From: Telopea speciosissima
Lineage: Eukaryota > Streptophyta > Magnoliopsida > Proteales > Proteaceae
DNA: 64,000 bases
Direction of reading: 5' to 3'
Assembly (NCBI RefSeq): GCF_018873765.1
Contig: NC_057919.1
Span: 67,760,984-67,824,983 of the forward strand
This document shows, in pieces, positions 44,867 to 55,967 of the stretch (positions are counted from its first letter, which is position 1; each line of letters opens with the position of its first letter). Under the pieces are notes generated by a model. It saw nothing but the letters and a program-made list of their open reading frames with translations, made no database searches and had not been told where the DNA came from. Both the position numbers and the translations under genes were made by a program.

Positions 44867-47645
44867 ATGTCGGAAGGAACAAGCCTAATGGTGGAAACTT
44901 CAGAAAATGGCACAGATTTGTCTCCAGATGATATTGGCACCATTGAGGAAATGCCTGAAGACACAATTTTGTCACGACAAACTTCTGTTAACCTTATTCC
45001 ATTTATTGGCCAACGCTTTGTATCTCAAGATGCTGCATATGAATTTTATTGCAGCTTTGCAAAGCAATGTGGTTTTTCAATCAGGCGTCATCGTACTCGA
45101 GGGAAAGATGGGGTTGGTAGGGGAATTACGAGGAGGGATTTCACTTGCCATCGTGGTGGCTATCCTCAGATAAAACCATCTGATGATGGGAAGCTTCAAA
45201 GGAATCGGAAATCATCACGTTGTGGTTGTCAGGCATATATGCGGATTGTTAAAAGGGCAGATTTTGATGTCCCTGAATGGCGTATTACAGGCTTTAGCAA
45301 TACCCACAACCATGAACTGCTTAAATCAAATGAAGTGCGTCTCCTTCCTGCCTATTGCACTATATCTGCAGATGACAAGAGTCGCATTTGCATGTTTGCA
45401 AAAGCTGGAATGTCAGTGCGACAAATGTTGAGATTGATGGAGTTAGAGAAAGGTGTTAAGCTAGGTTGTTTGCCATTTACTGAGATAGATGTGAGGAATC
45501 TATTACAGTCCTTTAGAAATGTGGATCGGGACAGTGATGCTATAGATCTTCTTGCAATGTGCAAGAAGATCAAGGATGAAGATCCTGACTTCCAGTATGA
45601 CTTCAAGATAGATGCACATAACAGGTTGGAGCATATTGGCTGGTCCTATGCGTCATCAATTCAATTATATGAAGCCTTTGGTGATGCTGTGGTTTTTGAC
45701 ACAACCCACCGTTTGGATGCCTATGATATGCTTCTTGGGATTTGGATTGGAGTAGACAATCATGGCATGAACTGTTTTTTTGGTTGCGTGCTTCTACGGG
45801 ATGAAAATATCCTGTCTTTTTCCTGGGCATTGAAGGTAAAGAAAATTCAGTGGGAATATAAGAATCTAAGGATCTCATTACTTGATGGATCTCATACTTG
45901 TGTATGTTACTTCTCAAGACATCAGTATGGACCATCTAGTTACTGGATCATCTCTTCATTGTGGGCATAACCCAAAAGTTTGGAAAACCATGAAGATACT
46001 GACCTCTCATTTTAGAGCTAGCACTTGGTTATAGAATAAGTTTAGGAAACAATTTCATGAATGAGCTGATTGAAAATGTTATGCCCCCCAATCAAGAGCT
46101 GGTAAACTGGTTGAACAGTTCAGTTTTTGAGTTGGTGAGACGCTTGTAACAACATATCAGGACAGAGTCTACAGTTATTTGTTACTATGTTAACAGTTAG
46201 ATGCAATGTTAATCTCCCTTTTCTAGTTATTCTTAATTTTTTTATTCCTATGACAGACATTTTTGGGCTTCATGAAAGGAAAGGCTCCACAAACAGTCTT
46301 GACAGACCAAAATATGTGGCTGAAAGATGCAATTGCTATTGAAATGCCAACTACAAAACATGCCTTCTGCATTTGGCACATCATTTCAAAGTTCTCAGAT
46401 TGGTTTCCTGTACTGCTTGGATCAGAATATGATAATTGGAAAGCTGAGTTTCATCGACTCTATAATCTGGACATGGTGGAGGATTTTGAAGTAGGATGGA
46501 GGGAAATGGTTGATGGCTATGGTCTCCATGCAAATAAGCACATTGTCAGCTTGTATGCATTAAGGACGTTTTGGGCGTTACCATTTTTGAGATGTTACTT
46601 CTTTGCGGGAATGACAAATACATTCCACTCGGAGTTAATTAATGCTTTTATCCAACGGTTTTTGAGCGCACAGACTCAACTTGATCATTTTGTAGAACAA
46701 GTATGGCATTTTTATTTGGTTTTATTTGAATTGTTTTTAATTTAAGCTTATTGCATATCACCCTCCTCTTTGTAGGTGGCTGCTGTTGTTGATTTTAGAG
46801 ATCAAACAGGTGTGAAACAAAAGATGCAACGGAAGCTCCACAAAGTCTGCCTCAAGACTGGATCACCAATTGAATCACATGCAGCTACCGTTCTTACACC
46901 TTATGCCTTTTGCAAACTTCAAGAAGAGCTTGTGTTGGCTCCACAATATGCCTCACTTCAAATAGAAGATGGTTGTTTCATTGTGAGACACCATACCCAA
47001 ATGGATGGGGGGTGTAAAGTGATTTGGGTCCCTCATGAAGAACTCATCAGCTGCAGCTGTCATCAATTTGAGTTTTCTGGCATTCTTTGTAGACATGTTC
47101 TCCGTGTCTTGTCAACGAATAACTGTTTTCACATTCCAGAACAGTATTTACTTATCCGTTGGCGTTGTGTCAGTTCATCTTCCTCAAAGATGTTCCGAAC
47201 CACTAGTCCGAGGGATCATGCAGAGAAAATTCAGTTATTGCAGTCCATGGTTTCAACAATCGTTACAGAATCAGTTGAAACAGAGGAGCGGCTTGATGTT
47301 GCTTATGAGCAAATTGCCATGGTGTTGTCACGCATAAAAGAATTTCCTCAGTCGTCACATTGCGCTAATGATATTGCCTATGATAGTCCATCTGACTCGA
47401 TGATTCTACCAGAGGTGCAAGATTCTGATGGAATTGTTCAAAGTTTTACTGCTGGGAATCCCCCCCATGACTCTATTAACAGTTTGGGAAAGCTCAAAGA
47501 AAGAAGACCCAGAGATGGAATTGACATTTCTCGGAAACGAAGGCGCTGTTCTGTGCCTTGCTGTGGGCAGTTTGGGCATGATGCAACTGATTGTCCAATG
47601 ATGGGAGTGGATGGTTTGAACGGAGATGGGCTAGGGTTCTTGTAG
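44867..47645 (+). CDS. FAR1-related (FRS) protein, three coding exons
   Basis: Exons 44867-45835, 46257-46700 and 46776-47645 join in phase 0 with GT-AG borders to encode 760 residues. Order: FAR1-type zinc-binding DNA-binding domain (about 50-150; C94, C119, C121 and the HNH pair H147/H149), MULE-type transposase-derived core (about 270-370; Asp at FDTT, D278, and at LTDQ, D340), SWIM zinc finger CxCx9CxH (C564, C566, C576, H578), and a Cys-rich end with CCGQFGHDATDC. FRS proteins descend from Mutator-like transposases and act in the nucleus as transcription factors, best known in far-red light signalling. The spelling resembles the FRS10/FRS11 branch. The ATG at 44867 is the first ATG in the frame. 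The gene looks intact, and its neighbours are transposon debris. Confidence 0.93.
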
Positions 47646-48492
47646 AGGAACATTATGAAGGTGGCTGCATGTGTAAAGAAATAGTAAGTTATAAATGTTG
47701 ATATGCCATTAGCTATCATTTTTCGTTCTTTCTCGATGCAATGGTACGAAATTTTCTGGTCACAATATCCTCTCTTGTTTTTCCTCTGTTCTTTGAATAA
47801 ATTTTCACTTTTTTATCATAGGAGGCTAAGATCTTCTAGACTTAACATCTTGGTAGCCTGTGAAAGAATCTAAAAGTTTGTTTGCCATTTATGAAGAGAG
47901 AAGGGGGGGGGGGGGTTAGGGGTTGGATGGGTTAGTATTGGTACCCTATTCCACCCTCTATCTTCTCTTTTTAGGGAACTCAGCTTATGTCCTAGATTTG
48001 CTACTTAGACAAATTAATAATTTCTTAATTTCCTTTTTTCATTTATCTAAATCTAAAGGGAGGCCTTTCAAAGGAGAGTTTCTTATTTTAATAATGCAAA
48101 TTTATCAGAAGGATAAAATATTGCCGTTGGTTCACAACCTAACTGTTCAAAAAAATCCCGACCATTATTGACTTATTTGAACACTAGGAGCTGTCTGATT
48201 CCTTATTTGATAAAAGATGCTTTTAGAAATATAAAACAAAATCAAACCGAAATAGTTCGGAGACTAGAAAAAACTATTTCGTAAGTGAGATGAGGTACTT
48301 CTTTTGGTTTGAATAGGCGGTCACTACTTTTTTTTTTTTTTTTGGTTGAAGTAGCCGCGATTTTGGTTGTACTCGGTTCAAATAAACCCACAGCAATGTT
48401 GATCGAAATAAATAAGTTTCATGACTTGACCAGTCACTCACCCTCGTATTCTAAGATCATCTCACCCTGTGGTCAACATTCCATTCCTCGTA
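47646..48492. other. 3' flank of the FRS gene
   Basis: Includes the likely 3' UTR (AATAAA-like TGAATAAATT near 47795), a poly-G run near 47906 and a poly-T run near 48330. No further gene. Confidence 0.5.
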
Positions 48493-48500
48493 GTCGTAGG

Positions 48501-50501
48501 CATAGTTAGTAAATATACGTATTATACATGTATAATATATATGTATTTGAACGTTTCAATGAAAAATATGCCGTATTGCATATAATACTTCAGAGTTGGA
48601 TAAATTCATGTACTTTAAGGGTTGCCGAATAATACTAGAATAATACGTGTATAATACGTTTACTTAAATATTAAAAAAAAAAAAAACCTAAAGTCGATCT
48701 TAACGGTTAAAACAATCTAATAATATTAACCGTTAGATAAAACAAAAAATTAAAATCAAAATCAAACCCTCATCTTCTTGGCTTCTCCAGCGGAAAACGA
48801 AAGGAACTTCTCCTCTTGTCTCTTCTTCTTCTTCTTGCGTTCGATCTTCAGAGTTCAGGCTGGAATGCTGGATTGATACTCCAAGTCTCCACCACATAAA
48901 TCAAAATCTTCGACAGCGCTCAAAAGTATCGTCAACTACACTGACAGCCGATTCAGTTCCATCCTAGGTCTTCTCCAAATTTCGATCTTCTCTTCTCTGC
49001 TCCCCAAGGTAAGCCGATTCTTCCTCTTGTCCTTCTTGCAGTGTTTGTGGAATTTGGAGGGTTTTTTTTAAATGTATTTTTCAGAGAACGGAATTGGGTG
49101 TTGAGTCACTCAACTTGAGTGTTCGTTGTATTTGGTTTTGTCGTTTCACTATTGTTCAATGGAATGGGTTTCCCTTTTTTTTTTTGTTTTTTTTTATTAT
49201 GAGTTTTGGGGTTATAAGCTTCTTTGAGCAGAGACAAATAGGAAATACAATTTTTTTTAGGGAGCAAACGAGCAAACCCATTTTAATACTGATTTTAGAC
49301 ACGCCCCCAAGCTAAGATAGTTTGAAAACTTCCCCCCCACACTCAGGAAAATAGGTGGAAAAAATTCTGGCATCTTTCATGAAAAGAATCACCAAAGCTC
49401 TCTCCGAACAACATAATAAGAGAATCCTTTCACCAAATCGAAAAGCAAAATGGGTTTAGGAAGAGATTAGAAAAAAACAAAAAGATTTCAGTGGTTCCCC
49501 ACAAATTCCAGCAGCTGGACCTTGCAAGCCCTGGAAATGAATCCAATCCCATTGAGCAGATTCTTTTGAAAACATATGATTTCAATTTGATATCTATCAA
49601 ATTACAGGTTTAACAAGAAACCCATAATGAATGTAAAACAAGAATCATCCAGCAATGAAATTTCAATTTACATAACAAATAGGAAACGGAGAGAAACTTA
49701 CTTAAGCTCTCTCTGTCTTATCAAACAACTGGAAGATCAGACCAGCATGGAGAAAAAGAGAAACTGATTAATGGAAGAAGAGAGATATTTTTTCCAACAC
49801 AAAATAAGGATATTTATAGGGGCAAAAGTACCTTTTTTTTTTAAAATTATTTGTAGGTTCTGTCATGTTTTAGTCTACGTGGAAACTGTTAATGTCTTTG
49901 AGCCAGTTACATAGTTATTCATCCCTCTGTTGCTAATCATCGTCATAAGATGCCTCAGCAGTTGGAGACCATCATGTGCAAGTCTTCTTTTAGCAAATGG
50001 CCTGGGAATCTGTAACTGTGATTTTCTTTTTGTTTTTCCTAAAAAAACTCTTATTTCCTATTCATGATTTGAAAAGAAGTACAATATTTTCTGTTCTCTT
50101 GCAATTCTTCCGTTCTCTGAGTTTGTTTTAGTGATTGAGTAATCCATAATTGTCCAAGTGTATTTTGTAAAGCTCTGTCAGGTTTATCCCGATCCTTTAG
50201 GACATAGAGCCACATTTTAATGTGTTAGATCCTCTAATGACAGTGAAGTTTACCATGAAGCAATGATAAAACTGCATTCTTAATGTGTACATGTCTATTG
50301 CATAGTGAATATATACCCGTATTTTTGCTCCCGGATTTTTACAGAACATTCGTATTATACACATATTAAACACGTACTGTATTATTATCGTAGTGTTTTA
50401 TTGCGTCGAATTTTTCGAAAAGTATTATTGCCGTACAGTCCGTTTGACTACCATACATATCCGTTCCCGTATTATTACCGTTCCCGAACTTACTAACTAT
50501 G
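48501..50501 (+). mobile_element. hAT-like non-autonomous element, copy 2
   Basis: The termini CATAGTTAGTAA and TTACTAACTATG are perfect inverses, flanked by an exact 8-bp GTCGTAGG (48493-48500 and 50502-50509). Sub-terminal DNA is full of CGTATTA/TAATACG words, as in copy 1 (27569-31129). Near 48770-49015 it has a CT-rich leader-like stretch ending in a donor-like CCCCAAG/GTAAGC, suggesting the transposon's original promoter and first exon survived while the transposase was lost. Confidence 0.85.
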
Positions 50502-50509
50502 GTCGTAGG

Positions 50510-50999
50510 TGTTCGTTCTATTTTGACAGTGAGATAGCCTTAAAAAGTGCCCAGCCATGCAGCCACGTTGCAATTTCATTTTTACAGTTGTAGCTTTAGT
50601 TGAAACAAGAGCAGACAACATGTAGGATCATAAAGATTTAATGAAATAGAATTTTTTGGGCTGGAAATTTCCTACGCGACCTGCAAGGCTGCAACCAACA
50701 CAAACATGACATGAGAATTACAGGGTTTGGGTTGATGGAAATTCAACACACACACGCAAAAACACACAAAAAAACAAAAAAAAAAAAAAAAAAAAAGAAG
50801 AGTAAAAGAGAAAAGAAAAGAAAAGATACAACACATGAAGGTAAAATAAAGGAGTTGGGTTAGGGTTGAGGGGTATTTGACATGCTTGACCCATTTGATA
50901 CGATAAATTTTTAATATATCTTAATTCATAAATAAATACCCTAATATGATGAAATGTATAATTGGCATCTTGATTTGATTTATGCATTTCTATGTTTAC
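50510..50999. other. Intergenic DNA with poly-A run
   Basis: An ACACAC/AAAAAC stretch and a long A run at 50769-50797. No gene. Confidence 0.5.
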
Positions 51000-51560
51000 A
51001 CCTAGAAGGCTAGAACACAAGTTGAGGAGTATTCGACGCAATTGAAATTTTTAAGTATTCTCTTGTCAATTTTATGTATTTTTTTTATGCGAAAAAGAAG
51101 AAATAGATTCCTAGGATGAAAGATTTCCAGAAATGTCATATACAAATGAGAGCCTATTTTGCTGGGTTTTGTTGGAATGTGACCTATTTCAAAATCACCA
51201 CCAACAATCTTTTCGCACACAAAATGATAATCGACTTCAACATGTTTAATATGTTGCAGTAGTATTGTCACAAAAGATTTGCATAGGTTGGGGTAACATG
51301 ACATGCAAGTCTCGCAGAAGTCGTCAAATCCAAATTGAGTTTGCAACTCCAAAAGCCAATGCCATGTATTCTGCTTCAGAGTTGGAGCCAGAAACAGTGA
51401 GCTGCTTCTTGGCAGCCCATGTGACAAGATTACAACCTATGTACAAACAAAAACTTGATGTTGAACGCCTGAGTATCAACACACTCTACCCAATCAGCAT
51501 CATTGTAAATAGTTAATGATGAAGAAACATATCGATGGAAATACAATCCATGATCTGAAG

Positions 51561-51749
51561 GGATCCAGATCTTCTATGGTGCGGGCTATCCATCCTGTCG
51601 TGTTGCGCAGACACATGGCGGTACGTATTGATCGCCTTATCTCTGCCCGAACACCTTGCCCGATTGGAGGTAAAGCGGTCATTGCACGTGGCCCTGTGTC
51701 TACGCAGCACAGGTAGGACAGGGTAGCGCGCAATAGAAGATCTTTGTTG
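51561..51749. mobile_element. Mutator-like MITE inside the deleted copia
   Basis: Hairpin arms share AGATCTTCTATGG..GCGGGCTA and its inverse over roughly 50 bp. It is flanked by TGATCTGAAG (51551-51560 and 51750-51759), an exact 10-bp duplication. The copia pol reading continues on either side, so the MITE arrived later. Confidence 0.85.
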
Positions 51750-52770
51750 TGATCTGAAGTGCCTTTTTTTAATGGTGAACGTGAGGAGCATGCATGAATT
51801 GTGACACTGTGTTCGCAGCAAACTGCAAGTCCGGACAAGTGCAAGTTAAATATTGAAGAGCACTTACTATCATTAGATAGATAGTGTGTAGGACTTGCAC
51901 TTTCCCAATTGTGCTTTGGTGAGAATTTCACAGTCGTATTTTGGTTGAGACAAAAAGAGGTCGTCTATGGATTTTTGAATCTGTACACCCAAGAAGTAGT
52001 GAATGTCACCCAGGTCTTTCATAGCAAAACAAGCTGCAACTTCTTCACTAGGGATGATAAAAGTGAAACAGAGGAACCCATCACAAGTATATCATCCACA
52101 TAGAGAAGAAGAACCGTCATTTCAAATATAGGTGGTAATTTTTTCGAACCAGGCACAAGGTGTCTATTTGAGGCCATACAAGGCCTTCTTCAATTTACAC
52201 GCATGATGGGGCGTCAGGATGTTCAAACCCCCTAGGCTGCTTCATGTAAATATTTTCATGAAGAATTCCATGCAAAAAGACATTTTTTACATCAAGCTGT
52301 CGGATATTCCATTTGCGACCAAGAGCAAGTGTAAGAACAATACGAATGGTAGATGACTTCACAACTGGATTAAATGTTTGATCGTAATCAACTCCATCTT
52401 GTTGCTTAAATCCTTGAACAACAAGTTGAGCTTTAAAGTGCTAAATAGTCAATACGGCCATCAGCATGGCGCTTGATTTTGTAAACCCACTTGTTATAAC
52501 CAATAAGATTGTATGAGGGAGATGGAACAACCAACGACTAAGTCTGATTTTGCATCAATGTTGTGTATTCCTCAGCCATTGCTTGTCGCCTCTGAGGGTC
52601 TATGATGGCATGATTGAATGAAGTAGGTTTAGAGGGAACAGAGAAAGTAAAGGAGTATTTTTGACTTTGAATTAAAGGAGATCGTGAGGAGTAGTAGCAT
52701 GTGAAAACATGGAGGCCAAGATCCCATGGTCGCATGATATTTACTGAGGGTTCGAACACTTGACCTCCTT

Positions 52771-52782
52771 GTTCTGATACCA
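52771..52782 (-). promoter_or_regulatory. Primer-binding site of the deleted copia
   Basis: Reads TGGTATCAGAAC on the minus strand, directly after an LTR end ..TTCTGCA. Complementary to initiator tRNA-Met apart from the AAC/AGC end. Confidence 0.8.
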
Positions 52783-53000
52783 TGCAGAATTGAATATATA
52801 TATATATATCTTTAAACAGTTACACATTAGTTGAACAAGACCCATATTTATACATATTTACAAAATGCCCTATCAGTTTCACAATTGCACTGTTAATGCG
52901 GTTTCCTCCAACAACAACCACCAAAAATTAACGCCACCTTAGGTAAATAGCAAAGCAAAAGGCCCATCTCTTCCTTTTATCAGTTCTAACTCTACCCTTT

Positions 53001-53626
53001 AATTACTTTTTGCTGCTTTAACCCTGCTAGAGCCTCAACTTGCAATGGATTAGATTCCATGTTCTGATGCACTTTCTGATTGCTAACCAATTATTTCTGT
53101 TCATTCTAGTTGGGTTTCCTATGACTATCTACATCAATGTGCAATATATTTCCAGGAAAGGAGGAGTTGAGAATCAAATTTGGTAGCCAGTTAAGTTGCC
53201 ATTAGTTGAATATGGCTGCCTACCTAACCAGCTTGGATGGACTGCCAGTGCAAACCCTTGCCCCCTTATTTGTGAAGGCTTACTCTGACTTCCAATATTG
53301 TTTGCTTTAGAAGAAGGAAAGTTCTAATATGTTCACATTACTAGAACAGATAGCTTGTTGGTGCTTTTGTGAAGCGTGAAGGACATGCTTATCTTGATCT
53401 GTACTTCAAGAATGTCCAATGCTTAATTCATTCTAGAGTACAGAACAGATATGCGAGTGCAAAATGGGGATTTCGGAACTAAACAATAAAATGGTTACAA
53501 GACAACATTGGATAGTTCCATTGCAAGTCTGCAATGCTATTACCTATAACTTGCTCAAACATATATAACATAATTTCTGAGTAGAAATTGGACTTGGTGG
53601 CATGGAGTAGAATAGAATCCTTTACC
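53001..53626. other. Intergenic DNA, nothing recognised
   Basis: No motif-bearing frame. It presumably includes the rest of the copia LTR and the 3' flank of the small gene at 53627. Confidence 0.45.
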
Positions 53627-53872
53627 CTAGTTTTCAGGTTCATCAGCCAAAGAAACTTTGCTTAGTCTGCTTGGCAATGACTTGGCGTCATTGCTCCGTG
53701 TCCTTCCTCCGATGCGACGGCGATTACGACCAAGAATCGCTCTTTGTGCCACTGATCTTCCCAAGTAACAATGGGCTGAAGCTTGATTGTTTGAGGAATT
53801 TTCAGTCTCAAGAGCTTGACTGCTGCATTCTTGGGTGTCTGAGACATCAGAATTGGTCTTCGGAGCAGACAT
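53627..53872 (-). CDS. Small protein of 81 residues, unrecognised
   Basis: A single frame from ATG 53872 (context AAAGATGTC) to TGA at 53627. The N-terminal half is Ser/Thr/Asn/Glu-rich and polar. The C-terminal half is basic (RNRRRIGGRTR) and ends KVSLADEPEN. No signal peptide, membrane segment or cysteine cluster. Support for a real gene comes from a good TATA box 60 bases upstream and a pyrimidine-rich short leader. The frame stays open for 34 codons upstream (to an ATG at 53974), but that start would lie before the TATA box. I know no family it belongs to. It might instead be one exon of a larger gene or a chance frame. Confidence 0.4.
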   Translation of the reverse strand: MSAPKTNSDVSDTQECSSQALETENSSNNQASAHCYLGRSVAQRAILGRNRRRIGGRTRSNDAKSLPSRLSKVSLADEPEN

Positions 53873-53931
53873 CTTTCCCTTGCCAAAGTGGGTAACAGAG
53901 AGAAGGTGAAGTAGAAGATAATGCAAGTGGT

Positions 53932-53938
53932 CTTTATA
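53932..53938 (-). promoter_or_regulatory. TATA box of the small minus-strand gene
   Basis: Reads CTCTATAAAGACC on the minus strand. Transcription would start about 30 bases on, leaving a leader of about 30 nt before the ATG at 53872. Confidence 0.5.
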
Positions 53939-55137
53939 GAGGTGAAAAGGATGAGTAGAAGGGCATAAAGACATGGGAGGCTACGTAAGGAATTGGTGGT
54001 GTAATCGAGAGAGAGAGACAGACGGAGGTGGGCTGAGTTTAAGAGTGGTTGGGGCAAAGTTGAGTGACCGAAAGGACATTGTTATCCCTTTAGTCTTTAC
54101 CATGCAAGAAGTTTTGCTACCTTGAGTTGTAAGAAAACCCAATAAAACGAAGCAGAGGTATCTGTCTTTTATTTGCATGGCAAGCTTTGAGATTCTTTGA
54201 GGTTCTTGAAGGAGTCTTGAACGAAAAGAAGAAGATGCCTTTATGACTTTCTTCGTTATGCTTCCATCAATCTGATTGAGAGAATTGTTTCCAGGTTCAT
54301 TCTATCTTTTTGTCCGTTTGAGTGTTCATTTTTTTCCCTTTTCTCTTTTATGTTTGGATGTTTGATTCTCCTTTCATCTTTGACCAATTCTATATATGCC
54401 AAATTGGCTGGACCAGCCCCCTACCTAAGTTTCCTTACCAGGATCGGACGAACCAGATTTAACCAGATGATGATCAGTCTCGGCCGATTTCAATCCAGAT
54501 CGACCGGGATCAGATCTGATTCTCAAAACCCTGTTCCAATGTAAACTGTCTGTAAGTCTAGGATTAGAAGCAAACCTTTTTCCAATTTGGGAATCCGCCG
54601 TAAAGAGAAAAGTGCAATTGTGAACCATAACAATGTGAAAGCCTTTCGAGTTAAGGACTGATTGGATCCTGCTCAGATCGATATCACTGTGCAGACGATT
54701 TAGAATCATTGTTTACTTTTTATAGCATGTGAAATTAATTTACTCCGGGAATTTTCTTTTTAATCCTTGAAAGAAAAATGAAAAAGTTAATATTCCACTT
54801 GAAGCAATCAAAATTCTTAGATTGACCGGGTTTCAATTCCAGACTTATTAAATACTCTCTCATGTGATCCACCATGAATTTACTATGATTTGAATCAATT
54901 TCATTGTGTTTCAAACAATGATCTAATAACAGTCCTATTAACTCCAGTCTCCAGTCTGGGTTTGAAAACAAGATTTAACTGATCTGTGTTGGAACTTTAT
55001 CGGCCAACTATTAAGGCTTTTAAGGCCTCTTACCATCAAACGGTTGAAATTGGCCCACTTGATGTAACAGAAAGCTCTGGAAATGGGAGATCAAGAACTG
55101 CCTTCCTAGTGCAGAAGCTTTGCAATTTACACCAAAT
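53939..55137. other. Intergenic DNA, short degenerate repeat
   Basis: A GGATCGGACGAACC-type repeat near 54440-54535 resembles 16173-16815. Nothing coding recognised. Confidence 0.45.
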
Positions 55138-55146
55138 ATAAAATAA

Positions 55147-55307
55147 GGGTGCACGTTCTCTGTCCGCGAGGGCATCTGGGGCACAGGCTGCGCCCAGACC
55201 ACATGGGGCGGGGTTTGGATCATTTTTTTTGGGGGGGGGGGGGGGGGGCTGGCCCATCCCCCATGTGTCTGGGTGTACCCTGCGCCCCCTGCAGAGAACT
55301 TTATCCC
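55147..55307. mobile_element. MITE family A, copy 4 (9-bp target duplication)
   Basis: Ends GGGTGCACGTTCTCTGTCCG and CAGAGAACTTTATCCC, flanked by ATAAAATAA (55138-55146 and 55308-55316). The interior differs from the other copies (GC-rich, poly-G run at 55230-55248), so it is a sub-family. Confidence 0.82.
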
Positions 55308-55316
55308 ATAAAATAA

Positions 55317-55967
55317 ATACCTCTTCAAGCTACTTCAACTATAAAATCTAAAAACGAATACAGAAAGTTTTGACACTACAATATGGTGTGGCAAAATAAA
55401 GGGTGACAGACTTGAGGTGGCTAAGAAAGTTGATGTGGCCAATCACACGAGGACCAATAGCCCTAGGAAAGTTGATGTGGCCAATCATGCGAGGACCCAT
55501 AGCCCTATCATCCCTCTGCCAGCCTCACATTACAGAGGTAAAAAAATATTATTTTTTTCTTTAATTTTTGGATACCTGCAAAGAAAAGATTCAATACATC
55601 TAAAAACACCCATGGGAGGCCAGCAATGAACATACGATTGACACTAGACCCCATTGGGGAAAAGCTTGCTATGCCCAAAATAAAATAGGCCGACATGACT
55701 AGGAAGCCAGTCCAGTATCGGTAAAAGCAACCTATTCGTGCTGGGTCCAGAGTAGCCCACAACCCAAGGTATGGTATATGGTTAGTCTCCAGCCAAGGTG
55801 TTTTCTCCCAATTCAAGGTAATCCCTAATTTAAACTGAACAGAGCCAATGGAATGAATTATAATTTTGATGCATCAACAGGAATGAATTACCCAGGACAT
55901 GAGCAGAGATATACTGCCTTCAGCAGCTACAATTTTGTACATATGCTTTTCACGTGAAGCAAGCCAG
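55317..55967. other. 3' flank of the HGSNAT-like gene
   Basis: Contains a short tandem repeat (GTTGATGTGGCCAATCA at 55430 and 55468). The frame at 55508-55816 has no recognised domain. The 3' UTR of the minus-strand gene lies at its right end. Confidence 0.45.

Larger units (their letters stand above)
51000..53000 (-). mobile_element. Internally deleted Ty1/copia element, minus strand
   Basis: From right to left (sense): the end of an LTR (from 52783 rightwards, with GTATAAATATGGG about 80 bases in) ends in CA; a primer site abuts it; then the pol region begins almost at once. Recognisable pieces are NKWVYKIKRHADG, QLDVKNVFLHG, KKALYGLKQT, DIHYFLGVQIQ, LQYLTCTCPDLQF, KQLTVSGSNSEAEYMA (frame-shifted) and KHVEVDYHFVCEKIVGG. 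Gag, protease and integrase are missing. Stops and frameshifts are frequent. A MITE interrupts it at 51561-51749. The left LTR was not found; the right limit of the LTR is a guess. Confidence 0.82.
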
